A program made the translations under genes and the position numbers. Under the pieces are notes generated by a model that saw only the letters and a program-made list of their open reading frames with translations, ran no database searches and had not been told where the DNA came from. From NCBI RefSeq assembly GCF_030538495.1, contig NZ_JAUNTW010000004.1:124001-188000 (forward strand): 64,000 nucleotides of DNA, in the 5' to 3' direction. This DNA is from Paracoccus sp. (in: a-proteobacteria) (GTDB lineage Bacteria; Pseudomonadota; Alphaproteobacteria; Rhodobacterales; Rhodobacteraceae). This document shows, piece after piece, positions 1 to 8,929 of the stretch. Within the stretch, counting starts at the first letter, position 1. Each line of letters begins with the position of its first letter.

Positions 1-430
1 CGACGATGGCAAGCTGCTGGCTGGTCATCACGCGGTCGTAAACGATGAAGGCAATGGCGACCAACAAAATGCCGCGCGCCACGCCGAACATGAACCCCAT
101 GCCCTGATCAATGCCGCCCAGGGCCGACCGCTGCACCACCGACGAAAACAGCGGCGTGATGATCGAAAACACGACCAAAGCCAGTGCAAACACCGCCGCA
201 AAGGCCGCGATCGTCGCCAGTTCACAGCTTTCTTGCAGCGTGCCGCCCAGAACGGGCAGTTGCCCCAGCATCGGGCGCACGACCGGCGCGAACAGGAATG
301 CCAGAACCGCCGCCGCGATCCAGCCCAGAATGGCCAGTGATTCGCGCACAAAGCCGCGCGACCATGCCAGAATGGCCGACAGGACAATGACCCCTGCCAC
401 CACTGCGTCAATAATCGTAAATCCGTCCAT
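1..430 (-). CDS. cvpA: CvpA family inner-membrane protein (C-terminus outside the window)
   Basis: The reverse strand reads open from an ATG at 428-430 to the window edge (143 codons, no stop), beginning MDGFTIIDAVVAGVIVLSAI. Several hydrophobic segments alternate with short loops (around residues 8-22, 28-48, 65-90 and 105-130), and the segment SALGGIDQGMGFMFGVARG is typical of CvpA. Family members are multi-pass inner-membrane proteins linked to colicin V export and envelope homeostasis; their biochemical role is unclear. It lies downstream of radA on the same strand with a 42-bp gap, so the two may be co-transcribed. The C-terminus is not visible. Confidence 0.85.
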   Translation of the reverse strand, partial: MDGFTIIDAVVAGVIVLSAILAWSRGFVRESLAILGWIAAAVLAFLFAPVVRPMLGQLPVLGGTLQESCELATIAAFAAVFALALVVFSIITPLFSSVVQRSALGGIDQGMGFMFGVARGILLVAIAFIVYDRVMTSQQLAIV

Positions 431-472
431 AAACTGCCCTATGCGCCGGTTTTTGTTAACCTTTGGGGGCGT

Positions 473-1837
473 TCAGCCGGCGCCGAACACATCCCCGACA
501 AATCCTGTCAGATCGGACACGCGCCGGATTGCGGTGCCGTCCATGCCTTCGGGTTTTTGGGCCTCGGGCAAAATCGCTTGTGTGAAACCAAGTTTCTGCG
601 CCTCTTTCAACCTGTTTTCACCTTGTGCAACGGGACGTAACGCGCCCGACAGGCTGATTTCGCCAAAAAGAACGGCATCGGGCGGCAGGGCGCTGTCTTC
701 GCGCGCCGACAAAAGCGCCCCGGCAATCGCCAGGTCGGCGGCGGGTTCGATCACCCGCATCCCCCCCGCGACGTTCAAAAACACATCCAACCCCGCAAAG
801 GGAATCCCGCAGCGCGATTCCAGCACGGCCAGAATGGTGCTGACCCGCCCGCTGTCCAGCCCCACCACCGTTCGGCGCGGACTGGCCAGCGTGGACGGCG
901 CGACAAGCGCCTGAATTTCCGTCAGAACCGGGCGCGTGCCTTCGATGCCCGCAAACACCGCGCTGCCGGGGATGGGCTGGCCGCGTTCGGACAAAAACAG
1001 GGCGGATGGGTTCGCGACCTCGGCCAGTCCCGACCCGGTCATTTCGAACACACCGATTTCACCCGCCGGACCAAAGCGGTTTTTTACGCTGCGCAGGATG
1101 CGAAACTGATGGCCGCGTTCGCCTTCGAAATACAGCACCGTGTCAACCATGTGTTCGACGACGCGGGGGCCGGCGATCTGGCCTTCTTTGGTGACATGGC
1201 CGACCAGAACCACCGACACGCCCCGGCTTTTGGCGAAGGTCACCAATTCATGCGCGGCGGCGCGGACCTGCCCGACGCTGCCCGGCGCGGCCTCGACCTG
1301 ATCGGACCACAGGGTCTGGACCGAATCAATCACCGCCAGATCGGGGCGTTCATTGTCCAAGGTGGTTAAAATATCGCGCAAATTGGTTTCCGCGCCCAGC
1401 CGCACCGGCGCATCGGCCAGACCCAGCCGCTGCGCGCGCATACGGACCTGCGCCGTTGCTTCTTCGCCGCTGATATAGATGGCCTGCGCGCCGCGCCGCG
1501 CAAAGGCCGCCGCCGCCTGCAACAGCAGCGTGGATTTGCCGATCCCCGGATCGCCACCAACGAGCAGTGCCGACCCCGGCACCAGCCCGCCGCCCAGAAC
1601 CCGGTCCAGTTCGACCATCCCCGACAGGCTGCGCGGGGGCGGGGGTTCGGATGTGTTCAACCCGGCCAGAGGCACCGCGCGCCCCTTGGCCGCGCCCAAT
1701 CCCCGGCCCGGCCCTTGGGACAGAGGGGCTTCTTCGATCACGGTGTTCCATGCGCCGCAGGCATCGCAGCGCCCGGCCCATTTTTTATGTGCAGCACCGC
1801 AGGCGGTGCAGGTGAATGCGGTCACGGGTTTTGCCAT
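473..1837 (-). CDS. radA: DNA repair protein RadA
   Basis: 454 aa, the normal length for RadA/Sms. It is a RecA-related, DnaB-like branch-migration ATPase that processes recombination intermediates. Visible parts in order: an N-terminal C4 zinc finger (C10, C13, C24, C27), a Walker A GGDPGIGKST near residues 94-103, the RadA-specific KNRFG motif in the middle, and a C-terminal Lon-protease-like domain of about 150 residues. The ATG at 1837 is chosen because the zinc finger begins at residue 10, and a purine-rich AAGGCGGG lies just upstream; the frame stays open further upstream but without family-like sequence. It is divergent from lolC, with the 22-bp repeat at 1875 in the gap. Confidence 0.96.
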   Translation of the reverse strand: MAKPVTAFTCTACGAAHKKWAGRCDACGAWNTVIEEAPLSQGPGRGLGAAKGRAVPLAGLNTSEPPPPRSLSGMVELDRVLGGGLVPGSALLVGGDPGIGKSTLLLQAAAAFARRGAQAIYISGEEATAQVRMRAQRLGLADAPVRLGAETNLRDILTTLDNERPDLAVIDSVQTLWSDQVEAAPGSVGQVRAAAHELVTFAKSRGVSVVLVGHVTKEGQIAGPRVVEHMVDTVLYFEGERGHQFRILRSVKNRFGPAGEIGVFEMTGSGLAEVANPSALFLSERGQPIPGSAVFAGIEGTRPVLTEIQALVAPSTLASPRRTVVGLDSGRVSTILAVLESRCGIPFAGLDVFLNVAGGMRVIEPAADLAIAGALLSAREDSALPPDAVLFGEISLSGALRPVAQGENRLKEAQKLGFTQAILPEAQKPEGMDGTAIRRVSDLTGFVGDVFGAG

Positions 1838-1874
1838 CCCGCCTTGTTGCACCCAGACGCGCGCGGCGCAAGTT

Positions 1875-1896
1875 GAGTATTTATGCACAGAAGAAG
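1875..1896 (+). repeat. Dispersed 22-bp element, GAGTATTT-type copy 1
   Basis: GAGTATTT, then ATG, then CACAGAAGAAG. This is one of nine copies of a dispersed element with core (GAGTATTT or GGATATTT)-N3-CACAGAAGA. This copy is atypical: it lies between the divergent radA and lolC starts rather than behind a gene. Confidence 0.75.
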
Positions 1897-1974
1897 CCCG
1901 GGTCACGTTATTGTCGGCTTGATCTTTGTGCGGGGGGCGGTCAGTTTCGCGCCGAGTTTGTAAGGCAATGCCCG

Positions 1975-3276
1975 ATGTCCAATCCCGCACCGTTTTCCCG
2001 ATATGAATTTCTGATTGCGTGGCGATATCTGCGCGCCCGCCGTGCCGAAGGCGGCGTCAGCGTGATGACGTGGATCAGCCTGATTGGCATTGCGTTAGGC
2101 GTGATGGCGCTGATTGCGACGCTGGCCGTGCGGGCGGGGTTCCGGGCCGAATTTGTCGGCACCATTCTGGGCGCCAATGCGCATACGACCGTGTATATGG
2201 CGCCGCAGCGCATCGTGAACGAATACACCGATGACGTGATCATCGTGCCGGGGCGCATCGCCGATTATCAGGATATGGCCGCGTCGTTGGCCGCTGTGCC
2301 GGGGGTGACGCGCACGGCGGCCGTGGTCAAAGGGCAGGTGATGGCATCCGCCGCCGACCGGTCGAATGTCGCGCAGGTGTTTGGGATTTCCGCCGATGAT
2401 CTGGCCGCGATGCCGCGCATTGTGGACCCGGCCACGTCATTCGGGGATCTGGCGCGGTTTGGCGACGGCATCGCGATTGGCACCGGCATTGCGCGCGAAT
2501 TGGGGGTGACGGTGGGCGACCGGGTGCGGCTGATCTCGCCTGATGGTGCGCGCACCGCTGTGGGGGTGTCGCCCCGCGTCAGCGCCTATGAGGTGGTGTT
2601 TATCTTCAGCGCCGGGCGCTATGACATTGATCAGACCCGCATTTATATGCCGCTGGCCGAGGCGCAGGATTATTTCAACCGCGCCGACACCGTGGACGAA
2701 ATCGAGGTGTTCGTCCGCGACCCCGAACGCGTCAATGACTGGACGCTGCCGCTGTTGCAGGTGGCGGGGCCATCGGCGCAGGTCTGGACCTGGCGCGATT
2801 CATCGGGTGAGTTTCTGGCCGCCCTTGATATGGAAGACGACGTGATGTTCGTCATCCTGTCGGTTCTGGTGCTGATCGCGTCCATGAATATCACGTCGGG
2901 CCTGATTATGCTGGTGAAAAACAAGGGCCGCGATATTGGCATCCTGCGCACCATGGGCCTGACCGAAGGCGCGGTGCTGCGCGTGTTTTTTATCTGCGGC
3001 GCGTTTACCGGGGTGATTGGCACCATTGCCGGGGTGGTGCTGGGCGTGCTGCTGGCGCTGAATGTCGAAGGCATCATGGCGGTGCTGAACAGCCTGACCA
3101 GCGGCGGGGCGTGGCAACCTCAGGTGCGCGGCATTTATCGCCTGCCTGCCGAATTGCGGGCGTGGGATATTGGCCGCGCGGTCGGGCTGTCGCTGCTGTT
3201 GTCCTTCGCCGTTACCTATTTTCCCGCGCGTCGTGCGGCGCGCATGAATCCGGTCGAGGCTCTGCGTTATGAATAA
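1975..3276 (+). CDS. lolC: Lipoprotein-releasing ABC transporter permease (LolC/LolE family)
   Basis: 433 aa. Permease of the Lol system, which extracts lipoproteins from the inner membrane for transfer to LolA. The ATG at 1975 ([20 protein letters not shown]) is preferred over upstream in-frame starts because the family N-terminus (xxxEFxIAxRYLRxRR) begins there and TAAGG lies 9 nt upstream. It shows one membrane helix near residues 30-50, a periplasmic domain of about 220 residues, and three helices near 290-310, 335-360 and 395-415, followed by the FtsX-type ending [16 protein letters not shown]. Only one permease gene precedes lolD, as is common in alphaproteobacteria, where it probably acts as a homodimer. 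It overlaps lolD by 8 bp. Confidence 0.94.
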   Translation: MSNPAPFSRYEFLIAWRYLRARRAEGGVSVMTWISLIGIALGVMALIATLAVRAGFRAEFVGTILGANAHTTVYMAPQRIVNEYTDDVIIVPGRIADYQDMAASLAAVPGVTRTAAVVKGQVMASAADRSNVAQVFGISADDLAAMPRIVDPATSFGDLARFGDGIAIGTGIARELGVTVGDRVRLISPDGARTAVGVSPRVSAYEVVFIFSAGRYDIDQTRIYMPLAEAQDYFNRADTVDEIEVFVRDPERVNDWTLPLLQVAGPSAQVWTWRDSSGEFLAALDMEDDVMFVILSVLVLIASMNITSGLIMLVKNKGRDIGILRTMGLTEGAVLRVFFICGAFTGVIGTIAGVVLGVLLALNVEGIMAVLNSLTSGGAWQPQVRGIYRLPAELRAWDIGRAVGLSLLLSFAVTYFPARRAARMNPVEALRYE

Positions 3277-3937
3277 TGTTCTGGAATTGCAGGGGGTTGG
3301 GAAAACCTATGGCCTTGGCGGGCCGGCGCCGGTCGCGGTGCTGCGCGATCTGGACCTGACCGTTCAGCGGGGCGAGGTGGTGGCCTTGGTCGCGCCATCG
3401 GGGGCCGGGAAATCCACGCTGCTGCATATCGCGGGGCTGCTGGATACGCCCGATGCGGGGCGGGTAATCCTGAACGGGCGTGACATGACCGGGCTGCCGG
3501 ATCGCGACCGGACCCATGCGCGGCGCAACGAATTGGGCTTTGTTTACCAATTCCACCACCTGTTGCCCGAATTCAGCGCGGCGGAAAACATCATCCTGCC
3601 GCAATTGGCCAATGCCGTGCCGGGGCGCGATGCGGCGGCGCGGGCGGCGGATTTGCTGGGCCGGGTGGGGCTGGCGCATCGCGCCGATCACCGCCCCGCG
3701 CAGATGTCGGGGGGCGAACAGCAGCGCGTCGCCTTTTGCCGCGCGCTTGCCAATCAACCGGCGCTGTTGCTGGCGGATGAGCCGACAGGGAATCTGGACC
3801 CCGACACCTCGGACCGGGTGTTTGATCTGCTGATGGGGCTGGTGCGGGACACCGGGCTGTCGGCGCTGATTGCGACGCATAATCACGATCTGGCCGCGCG
3901 GATGGATCGCGTGTTCCGGCTGGATCGCGTTGCCTGA
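3269..3937 (+). CDS. lolD: Lipoprotein-releasing ABC transporter ATP-binding protein LolD
   Basis: 222 aa, usual LolD size. It powers lipoprotein release by the permease encoded just upstream, whose stop it overlaps. Motifs: Walker [10 protein letters not shown] (residues 42-50), Q-loop region [15 protein letters not shown] signature MSGGEQQR, Walker B LLLADEP followed by the D-loop TGNLD, and switch histidine ATHN. The first residue of Walker A is Ala instead of the textbook Gly; the lysine and Ser/Thr that bind nucleotide are intact, so activity is expected. Confidence 0.95.
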   Translation: MNNVLELQGVGKTYGLGGPAPVAVLRDLDLTVQRGEVVALVAPSGAGKSTLLHIAGLLDTPDAGRVILNGRDMTGLPDRDRTHARRNELGFVYQFHHLLPEFSAAENIILPQLANAVPGRDAAARAADLLGRVGLAHRADHRPAQMSGGEQQRVAFCRALANQPALLLADEPTGNLDPDTSDRVFDLLMGLVRDTGLSALIATHNHDLAARMDRVFRLDRVA

Positions 3938-3981
3938 CGCCCGCGTTTCGGGCAGACTGGCACAAACGGAAAGGACAGGCG

Positions 3982-4389
3982 ATGAAGGCAACATATCTGG
4001 CAGCCGCGGGCGGTTTGGTTTTGGTAGGGGCGATTGCCGCCTGCGCGCCTCGGGTCATTGCTGCCACCGGGGCGCAGGATTACGCCGACTATTGCGCCGC
4101 CTGTCACGGGGCCAGCGGTCGCGGGGATGGCCCGGCAGGGCGAGGCATGACGCCGCGCCCGTCCGACCTGACCCTGATCGCGCGCAATCAGGGCGGGGTG
4201 TTCCCGATGACGTCCGTCATGGGGCATATCGACGGCTATACCATGGGCCGCAGCGCCAGCCCGATGCCCGAATTTGCGGAGCTGCTGGATGGCCCGTCGG
4301 TGATGTATGATGACGGGTCGGGCAAGCGCGTGCCGACGCCTGCGCGGCTGATCGCCTTGGCCGATTATCTGCGCCAGATTCAGCGTTAA
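3982..4389 (+). CDS. Exported c-type cytochrome (monohaem)
   Basis: 135 aa. An N-terminal hydrophobic segment (residues 4-20) ends in AIAAC, compatible with either a signal peptide or a lipobox with Cys21. A single haem motif CAACH lies at residues 38-42, and the Met-rich stretch around residues 75-95 (MTSVMGH, SPMPEF) can supply the distal ligand. The fold matches small class I cytochromes c that carry electrons in the periplasm; the partner cannot be inferred from the neighbours. A good Shine-Dalgarno (AAAGGA) precedes the ATG. The stop codon overlaps that of the convergent gene downstream. Confidence 0.88.
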   Translation: MKATYLAAAGGLVLVGAIAACAPRVIAATGAQDYADYCAACHGASGRGDGPAGRGMTPRPSDLTLIARNQGGVFPMTSVMGHIDGYTMGRSASPMPEFAELLDGPSVMYDDGSGKRVPTPARLIALADYLRQIQR

Positions 4390-4727
4390 CCCCCGGCAGA
4401 GGGTTCAATGCGGGTCGCGTTCATCAACCGCCTGAAAACATAGTAAAAATACACGATATAGGCCAGCCCCAGCGTCAGGATCGTCAGCAAAATCCAGATC
4501 AGCATATGGCCGATGATGTCGCCAAACCCAAAATCAACGCGCAGTCGGCCAATCGGTTGGCCCTGCATGTCCAGAACCACGGTGCGGTTAATGGGCAGGC
4601 GCGCCACATAATAGGGCGCGAAAAACGCAGCGATTCCAAAGGTCACGACCGACAGCACGACCCAGATCAGGATCTGCACCACAATATCGCCCAGCCCCAT
4701 ATCGCATTTCAACCGATAGCCGTTCAT
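4386..4727 (-). CDS. Small four-helix membrane protein with internal duplication (DUF6693/DUF898-like)
   Basis: 113 aa. Two similar halves follow each other: GLGDIVVQILIWVVLSVVTF around residues 11-30, then GFGDIIGHMLIWILLTILTL around residues 63-82, each followed by a second hydrophobic stretch and a basic PINRT or LMNAT turn. That predicts four membrane helices from a tandem repeat of a two-helix unit. I know no defined function for this family; the DUF assignment is from recollection of the pattern and is not certain. The ATG at 4727 has GGGGGC upstream. Confidence 0.8.
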   Translation of the reverse strand: MNGYRLKCDMGLGDIVVQILIWVVLSVVTFGIAAFFAPYYVARLPINRTVVLDMQGQPIGRLRVDFGFGDIIGHMLIWILLTILTLGLAYIVYFYYVFRRLMNATRIEPSAGG

Positions 4728-4783
4728 TTTGCCCCCAAAGGAATCGCTGCGCCCAGCCTTAGCAGGCAAAGCCTAAGAAACGC

Positions 4784-5458
4784 TTAATCCAGTTCCGCCG
4801 CGACCAGCCGGTCCAGTTCCCAGATATAGGCGTCGAAAATCCCCGCCTGATGCAGCCCGTGGACGGTGTTGTGCAGGTATTCCGCGCCCGACCCGGCGGC
4901 CCCATTCGCGCGCGCCAAACGCCGCGCCTGTTCCGGGATCGTCAGATCGGCCAGATCAACCCCCACCGGATCGGCGTAAAAGGTCAGAGCGTTTTCAATG
5001 CCTTGGTCCGTTTCAACCGTGATCCAGACCGCATTCGCCGCCAATTCATGCGCCACCAATTCACGGCGCAGAAGGGCGCGCATCGCCTGACATTCGGTTC
5101 CCGGTTCGATGTCCAGAATCAGCCCCTGACACGTCCCGCCGCGCGCCAATGCCAGCATCAGGCCGGGGGTGTCGGGGCTGCCGCGAAAATGGTCCAGATG
5201 GATGCTGAACTGCCGGTGCCAGCCAATCGCCGTCCCGCGACGGCGCGTCGCCACCGAAAACCCCGGATTCCAGATCAGCGATCCATAGGCGAAGACCCGC
5301 ACCGGGCGCGGGCGTCCGTCCAGCAATTCCCCCGCCAGCCGGTCCAGATCGGTGTCATCCAGCAGCGTGAAATCGGGGCTGTATAGCGGCCCGTCGCTGG
5401 GACGCGCGGCGCGGTCCAGATGCGCGCGCGTCATCAGGGGCAGGGGGATGTCAGACAT
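4784..5458 (-). CDS. Gamma-glutamylcyclotransferase, ChaC-like
   Basis: 224 aa. The N-terminal half carries VFAYGSLIWNPGF, the YGSL-type substrate loop of the gamma-glutamylcyclotransferase fold. The body (IGWHRQFSIH, SPDTPGLMLALARGG, YLHNTVHGLHQAG) is that of ChaC proteins, which cleave glutathione to 5-oxoproline and Cys-Gly in the cytosol. The ATG at 5458 overlaps the parE stop by 8 bp, which argues for translational coupling and for this start over one 12 nt upstream. It is likely co-transcribed with parE. Confidence 0.9.
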   Translation of the reverse strand: MSDIPLPLMTRAHLDRAARPSDGPLYSPDFTLLDDTDLDRLAGELLDGRPRPVRVFAYGSLIWNPGFSVATRRRGTAIGWHRQFSIHLDHFRGSPDTPGLMLALARGGTCQGLILDIEPGTECQAMRALLRRELVAHELAANAVWITVETDQGIENALTFYADPVGVDLADLTIPEQARRLARANGAAGSGAEYLHNTVHGLHQAGIFDAYIWELDRLVAAELD

Positions 5459-7406
5459 CCAACTCTTCAACGAACTGGGCGTTTTCCTGAATATATTGGA
5501 AGCGCAATTCGGGTTTTTTGCCCATCAGCCGTTCGACCAGATCGCCGGTTTCGCCGCCGTCCTGATCGTCGATGCTGACACGGATCAGTTTGCGGGTTTT
5601 GGGGTTCATGGTCGTGTCCTTCAGGTCTTTGGCGTCCATTTCGCCCAAACCTTTGAATCGCTGCACGTCGATTTTGCCGCGCCCGCCCAGACCCTTGGCC
5701 AGCATCTTTTCCTTTTCCGCGTCATCGGCGACATAGACGCGATGCGCGCCTTGGGTCAGCCGATAAAGCGGCGGGCAGGCCAGATACAGATGGCCTTTGT
5801 CGATCAAAGGCCGCATCTGGGTAAAGAAAAACGTCATCAAGAGACTGGCGATATGCGCGCCGTCCACATCGGCGTCGGTCATGATGATCACCTTGTCATA
5901 GCGCAGATCATCGACGTTGAATTTCGACCCCATGCCGACGCCAAGCGCCTGACACATATCGGAAATTTCGGCGTTTGTCCCCATTTTGGAACTGGCCGCG
6001 CCCAGCACGTTCAGGATTTTACCTTTCAGCGGCAGCAGCGCCTGCGTGGTGCGGTCGCGCGCCATTTTGGCGGAACCACCGGCGCTGTCGCCTTCGACGA
6101 TGAACAATTCGGTGCCGTCGCGATTCGTCGCGCTGCAATCCACCAGTTTGCCCGGCAGGCGCAGGCGTTTGGTCGCGGATTTGCGGGCGGTTTCCTTTTC
6201 CTGTTTGCGGCGCAGGCGTTCTTCGGCGCGCAGCACCAGAAAATCCAAGATCGCCCCCGCCGATTTCGTATCCGAGGCCAGCCAGTTGTCGAAATGGTCG
6301 CGCACAGCGTTTTCGACCAGCCGCTGCGCCTCGACCGTGGCCAGACGGTCTTTGGTCTGGCCAACAAATTCGGGTTCGCGGATAAAACACGACACAAGCG
6401 CGCAGCCGCCGGTCAGCAGATCGTCGCGCGTGATCTGGGCGGCCTTTTTGTTGTTCACCCGTTCGCCATAGGTGCGCACCCCGCGCAGGATCGCGGACCA
6501 GAAACCGGCTTCGTGCGTGCCGCCTTCGGGGGTGGGGACGGTGTTACAGTATGACTGAATGAACCCGTCACGCGAGGGCGTCCAGTTGATCGCCCAATCC
6601 ACCTTACCCGGTGCGCCCTGACGCGAAAAATCGACCGATCCGGCAAAGGGGCGTTCGGCATAGGTCGTCGTCCCGGTCAGCGTTTCGGCCAGATAATCGG
6701 CCAGACCGCCGGGGAAATGGAACACGGCCTCGGCCGGGGTTTCGCCGTCGTCGATTTCGGTTTTCCAGCGGATTTCAACGCCGCTGAACAGATAGGCTTT
6801 GGATTTCACCATTTTCAGCAAACGCGCGGGCTTGAAGCGGTGATGACCAAAGATTTGTTCGTCCGGGTGGAACGTCACCGTAGTGCCGCGCCGGTTCGGG
6901 GCCGCGCCGATTTTTTCCACCGGGCCTTGCGGGATGCCGCGCGAAAACCGCTGTTCGAACAGCTCTTTGTTCCGCGCGACCTGCACGATCATCACATCCG
7001 ACAGCGCGTTCACGACTGACGCGCCCACCCCATGCAACCCGCCCGAGGTCTGATAGGCGTCGCCCGAAAACTTACCCCCCGCGTGCAGCGTGCAGAGGAT
7101 CACCTCAAGCGCAGATTTGCCGGGGAATTTGGGGTGCGGGTCAATCGGGATGCCGCGCCCGTTATCGCGCACGGTGACGGAATAATCGGCCAGCAGTTCG
7201 ACCTCGATCCGGGTGGCGTGACCCGCGACCGCTTCGTCCATCGAGTTGTCGAGGATTTCGGCAACCAGATGGTGCAGCGCGCGTTCGTCGGTGCCGCCGA
7301 TATACATGCCGGGGCGTTTGCGGACGGGTTCCAGCCCTTCCAGCACCTCGATCGAGGCGGCAGAGTATTCGGACGCCTGCGCGCCGCTAAGAAGATCGTC
7401 GGACAT
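5451..7406 (-). CDS. parE: DNA topoisomerase IV subunit B (ParE)
   Basis: 651 aa. ATPase subunit of topoisomerase IV, which decatenates daughter chromosomes. Visible: RKRPGMYIGGTDERALHHLV and EILDNSMDEA (GHKL ATP-binding N-box), DNGRGIPIDPHP and GGLHGVGASVVNALS (ATP lid), then the TOPRIM motifs VEGDSAGGSAKMARDR and TDADVDGAHI, ending in the FVEELDV typical of alphaproteobacterial ParE. The DERALHH wording and short length favour ParE over GyrB. The ATG at 7406 (MSDDLLSG) has AAGGCGG upstream. chaC is coupled downstream, and doc lies 68 bp upstream on the same strand. Confidence 0.95.
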   Translation of the reverse strand: MSDDLLSGAQASEYSAASIEVLEGLEPVRKRPGMYIGGTDERALHHLVAEILDNSMDEAVAGHATRIEVELLADYSVTVRDNGRGIPIDPHPKFPGKSALEVILCTLHAGGKFSGDAYQTSGGLHGVGASVVNALSDVMIVQVARNKELFEQRFSRGIPQGPVEKIGAAPNRRGTTVTFHPDEQIFGHHRFKPARLLKMVKSKAYLFSGVEIRWKTEIDDGETPAEAVFHFPGGLADYLAETLTGTTTYAERPFAGSVDFSRQGAPGKVDWAINWTPSRDGFIQSYCNTVPTPEGGTHEAGFWSAILRGVRTYGERVNNKKAAQITRDDLLTGGCALVSCFIREPEFVGQTKDRLATVEAQRLVENAVRDHFDNWLASDTKSAGAILDFLVLRAEERLRRKQEKETARKSATKRLRLPGKLVDCSATNRDGTELFIVEGDSAGGSAKMARDRTTQALLPLKGKILNVLGAASSKMGTNAEISDMCQALGVGMGSKFNVDDLRYDKVIIMTDADVDGAHIASLLMTFFFTQMRPLIDKGHLYLACPPLYRLTQGAHRVYVADDAEKEKMLAKGLGGRGKIDVQRFKGLGEMDAKDLKDTTMNPKTRKLIRVSIDDQDGGETGDLVERLMGKKPELRFQYIQENAQFVEELDV

Positions 7407-7474
7407 GGGGCCGCCTTGAATTTTGGTCTGGGTGGCGGGATAACGGATGCCGCGCCCAGCGTCCAGTTCCGCCG

Positions 7475-7843
7475 TTACGCCCGGTCGCGCAACCAATCCG
7501 CCAGATCGCCGTCATCAATCGCGCCCTGCGCAAGCGCGATGATCTGGTCGCCGATGTCGTCGTTCAAGTGACTGATGTTGACGCCATTTGCCAGCAGGCA
7601 AAGATGCAGTGACCTGAACGCCGTCCGTTTATTTCCATCATTGAAACAATGACCGCGCGCAATCGCCATAGCGTAGGCGGCGGCCAAATCATAAACATCT
7701 TCAATCATGCCATAGGCCAGACGATTTTCGACGCGCGCCAGTGCGGCGTCCAGCGATTTGTCGCGCGCACGTCCTGCCAGTTCATGCGGCCCCAGCAGAT
7801 CGTCATGGATCTGTTCGACATTGTCAGTGGTAAGCGTGAACAT
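7475..7843 (-). CDS. doc: Doc-type death-on-curing toxin (Fic fold)
   Basis: 122 aa. It contains HCFNDGNKRTA (around residues 66-76), matching the Fic/Doc consensus H-x-F-[DN]-x-x-N-K-R. Doc toxins of this pattern phosphorylate elongation factor EF-Tu and block translation; that chemistry is known for phage P1 Doc and inferred here. The antitoxin gene lies immediately upstream with a 2-bp gap, the standard phd-doc order. All motif residues are present, so it is probably active. parE follows on the same strand, so the toxin operon may read into it. Confidence 0.93.
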   Translation of the reverse strand: MFTLTTDNVEQIHDDLLGPHELAGRARDKSLDAALARVENRLAYGMIEDVYDLAAAYAMAIARGHCFNDGNKRTAFRSLHLCLLANGVNISHLNDDIGDQIIALAQGAIDDGDLADWLRDRA

Positions 7844-7845
7844 CG

Positions 7846-8091
7846 TTACTTATCCTGCAAATAGTCCAAAACAGGTTGCACATCGGCGCGGCTTTGATCC
7901 AGCAATGCCTGAACCTCGTCACGGGTCAGCGCGCGCGCCTGCGGCTCCGTCGCCTGTTCCGGCACCAGATACCCCACCAATTGCGAGTTTTTCAAAATCG
8001 CCACAGGCTTACCCCCGGCGCGTTCCAGAACTTTGTGGGGTTCGCGCAGTTCGGTGATGGTGCAGATGTGGTTGGTCAGCAGGCGGGTCAT
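7846..8091 (-). CDS. phd: Phd/YefM-family antitoxin
   Basis: 81 aa. The N-terminal half (ITELREPHKVLERAGGKPVA, ILKNSQLVGYLVP) is the Phd/YefM DNA-binding fold, and the C-terminal tail is charged and Ala-rich, as expected for the disordered part that wraps the toxin. The ATG at 8091 has GGAGG at a 5-nt spacing, so I prefer it over an in-frame start 39 nt upstream. Paired with doc. By analogy it represses its own promoter, which I place at 8120-8147. Confidence 0.92.
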   Translation of the reverse strand: MTRLLTNHICTITELREPHKVLERAGGKPVAILKNSQLVGYLVPEQATEPQARALTRDEVQALLDQSRADVQPVLDYLQDK

Positions 8092-8119
8092 GGCATCCTC
8101 CGGGGTTGGGGTTGCCGTG

Positions 8120-8147
8120 ACAATATACATTCGGATGATTATTTCAA
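8120..8147 (-). promoter_or_regulatory. Predicted sigma-70-type promoter of phd-doc
   Basis: On the reverse strand TTGAAA (8142-8147) and TATTGT (8120-8125) are 16 bp apart, about 30-50 bp ahead of the phd start. AT-rich in an otherwise GC-rich context. Position and composition are suggestive only. Confidence 0.4.
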
Positions 8148-8149
8148 TG

Positions 8150-8809
8150 TCATTCCGGTTCGGCCAGCCGCGCCTGCCACATCTGTTGAAACGCCGGGCG
8201 GGCCTGACAATCGGCCAGCCATGCCGACAGCGCCGGGAATTGCGCCATCAACGCGCCGTGGCTTTGGGCGTAACGGATCACCTCGGCCATGTTCAGATCG
8301 GCGACGGTAAAGCGCCCGCCAACCAGATGCCCATGCGCGGCCAGATGATCGTCAACCACCCTGAGCGGGCGGATCAGGCGTTCGGCGGCGTTTGCGACAA
8401 TCGCCACATCCTCACCCGATTGCGCCTGACCGGCGCGGTGCAGGAACAGGATCGTCAGCGCGTCGGGTTCAATGCTGGTTGCGGCAAAGAACGCCCATTG
8501 CAGCATCTGCGCATCCTCGGAGCCGTCGCGCGGCCCCACCGGCCCGCTGTGCTTGCGCGCCAGATACAGCGTGCAGGCCATGGATTCCGACAGCACCAGA
8601 TCGCCGTCCTGGATCACCGGAATAGCCCCAGCCGGGGACAGCGCGGTAAATTCGGGGCTGCGCGTGTTCAGAGGCGCATCCGGCCCGCTGGCATCGCCGA
8701 TGCGATAGGCCTGAATGACGGGGCGCTGTTCAAAATCCAGCCCCAATTCGTGACACAGCCAGATGATGCGCGAGGCGCGCGACCGGGTGACTCCGTGAAT
8801 GATCAGCAT
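8150..8809 (-). CDS. Glutathione S-transferase family protein
   Basis: 219 aa, normal GST length. The N-terminal thioredoxin-like domain has MLIIHGVTRSRASRIIWLCH with a serine/arginine in the catalytic loop, the cis-proline segment AGAIPVIQDGDLVLSESMA (E and S bind glutathione), and an alpha-helical C-terminal half with the FTVADLNMAEV motif. The substrate cannot be told. The ATG at 8809 follows AAAGGCCAAACC. It ends near the phd promoter and is transcribed in the same direction as phd-doc-parE. Confidence 0.9.
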   Translation of the reverse strand: MLIIHGVTRSRASRIIWLCHELGLDFEQRPVIQAYRIGDASGPDAPLNTRSPEFTALSPAGAIPVIQDGDLVLSESMACTLYLARKHSGPVGPRDGSEDAQMLQWAFFAATSIEPDALTILFLHRAGQAQSGEDVAIVANAAERLIRPLRVVDDHLAAHGHLVGGRFTVADLNMAEVIRYAQSHGALMAQFPALSAWLADCQARPAFQQMWQARLAEPE

Positions 8810-8929
8810 GGTTTGGCCTTTCCTGGGACGCTTTGCCGCAGTGTGAAACCAGATTTTGATCTGGCGCAAGGCGGGGCGGTCCCGCATGTGTCACGAAAAT
8901 GTCAACATACACCGCCAAGGGGACCGCAT

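Noticed and set aside
8033..8929. Upstream extension of the ppk2 frame by about 300 codons
   Set aside because: It covers phd and gst on the other strand; family homology starts after 8930, where a good ribosome-binding site lies.
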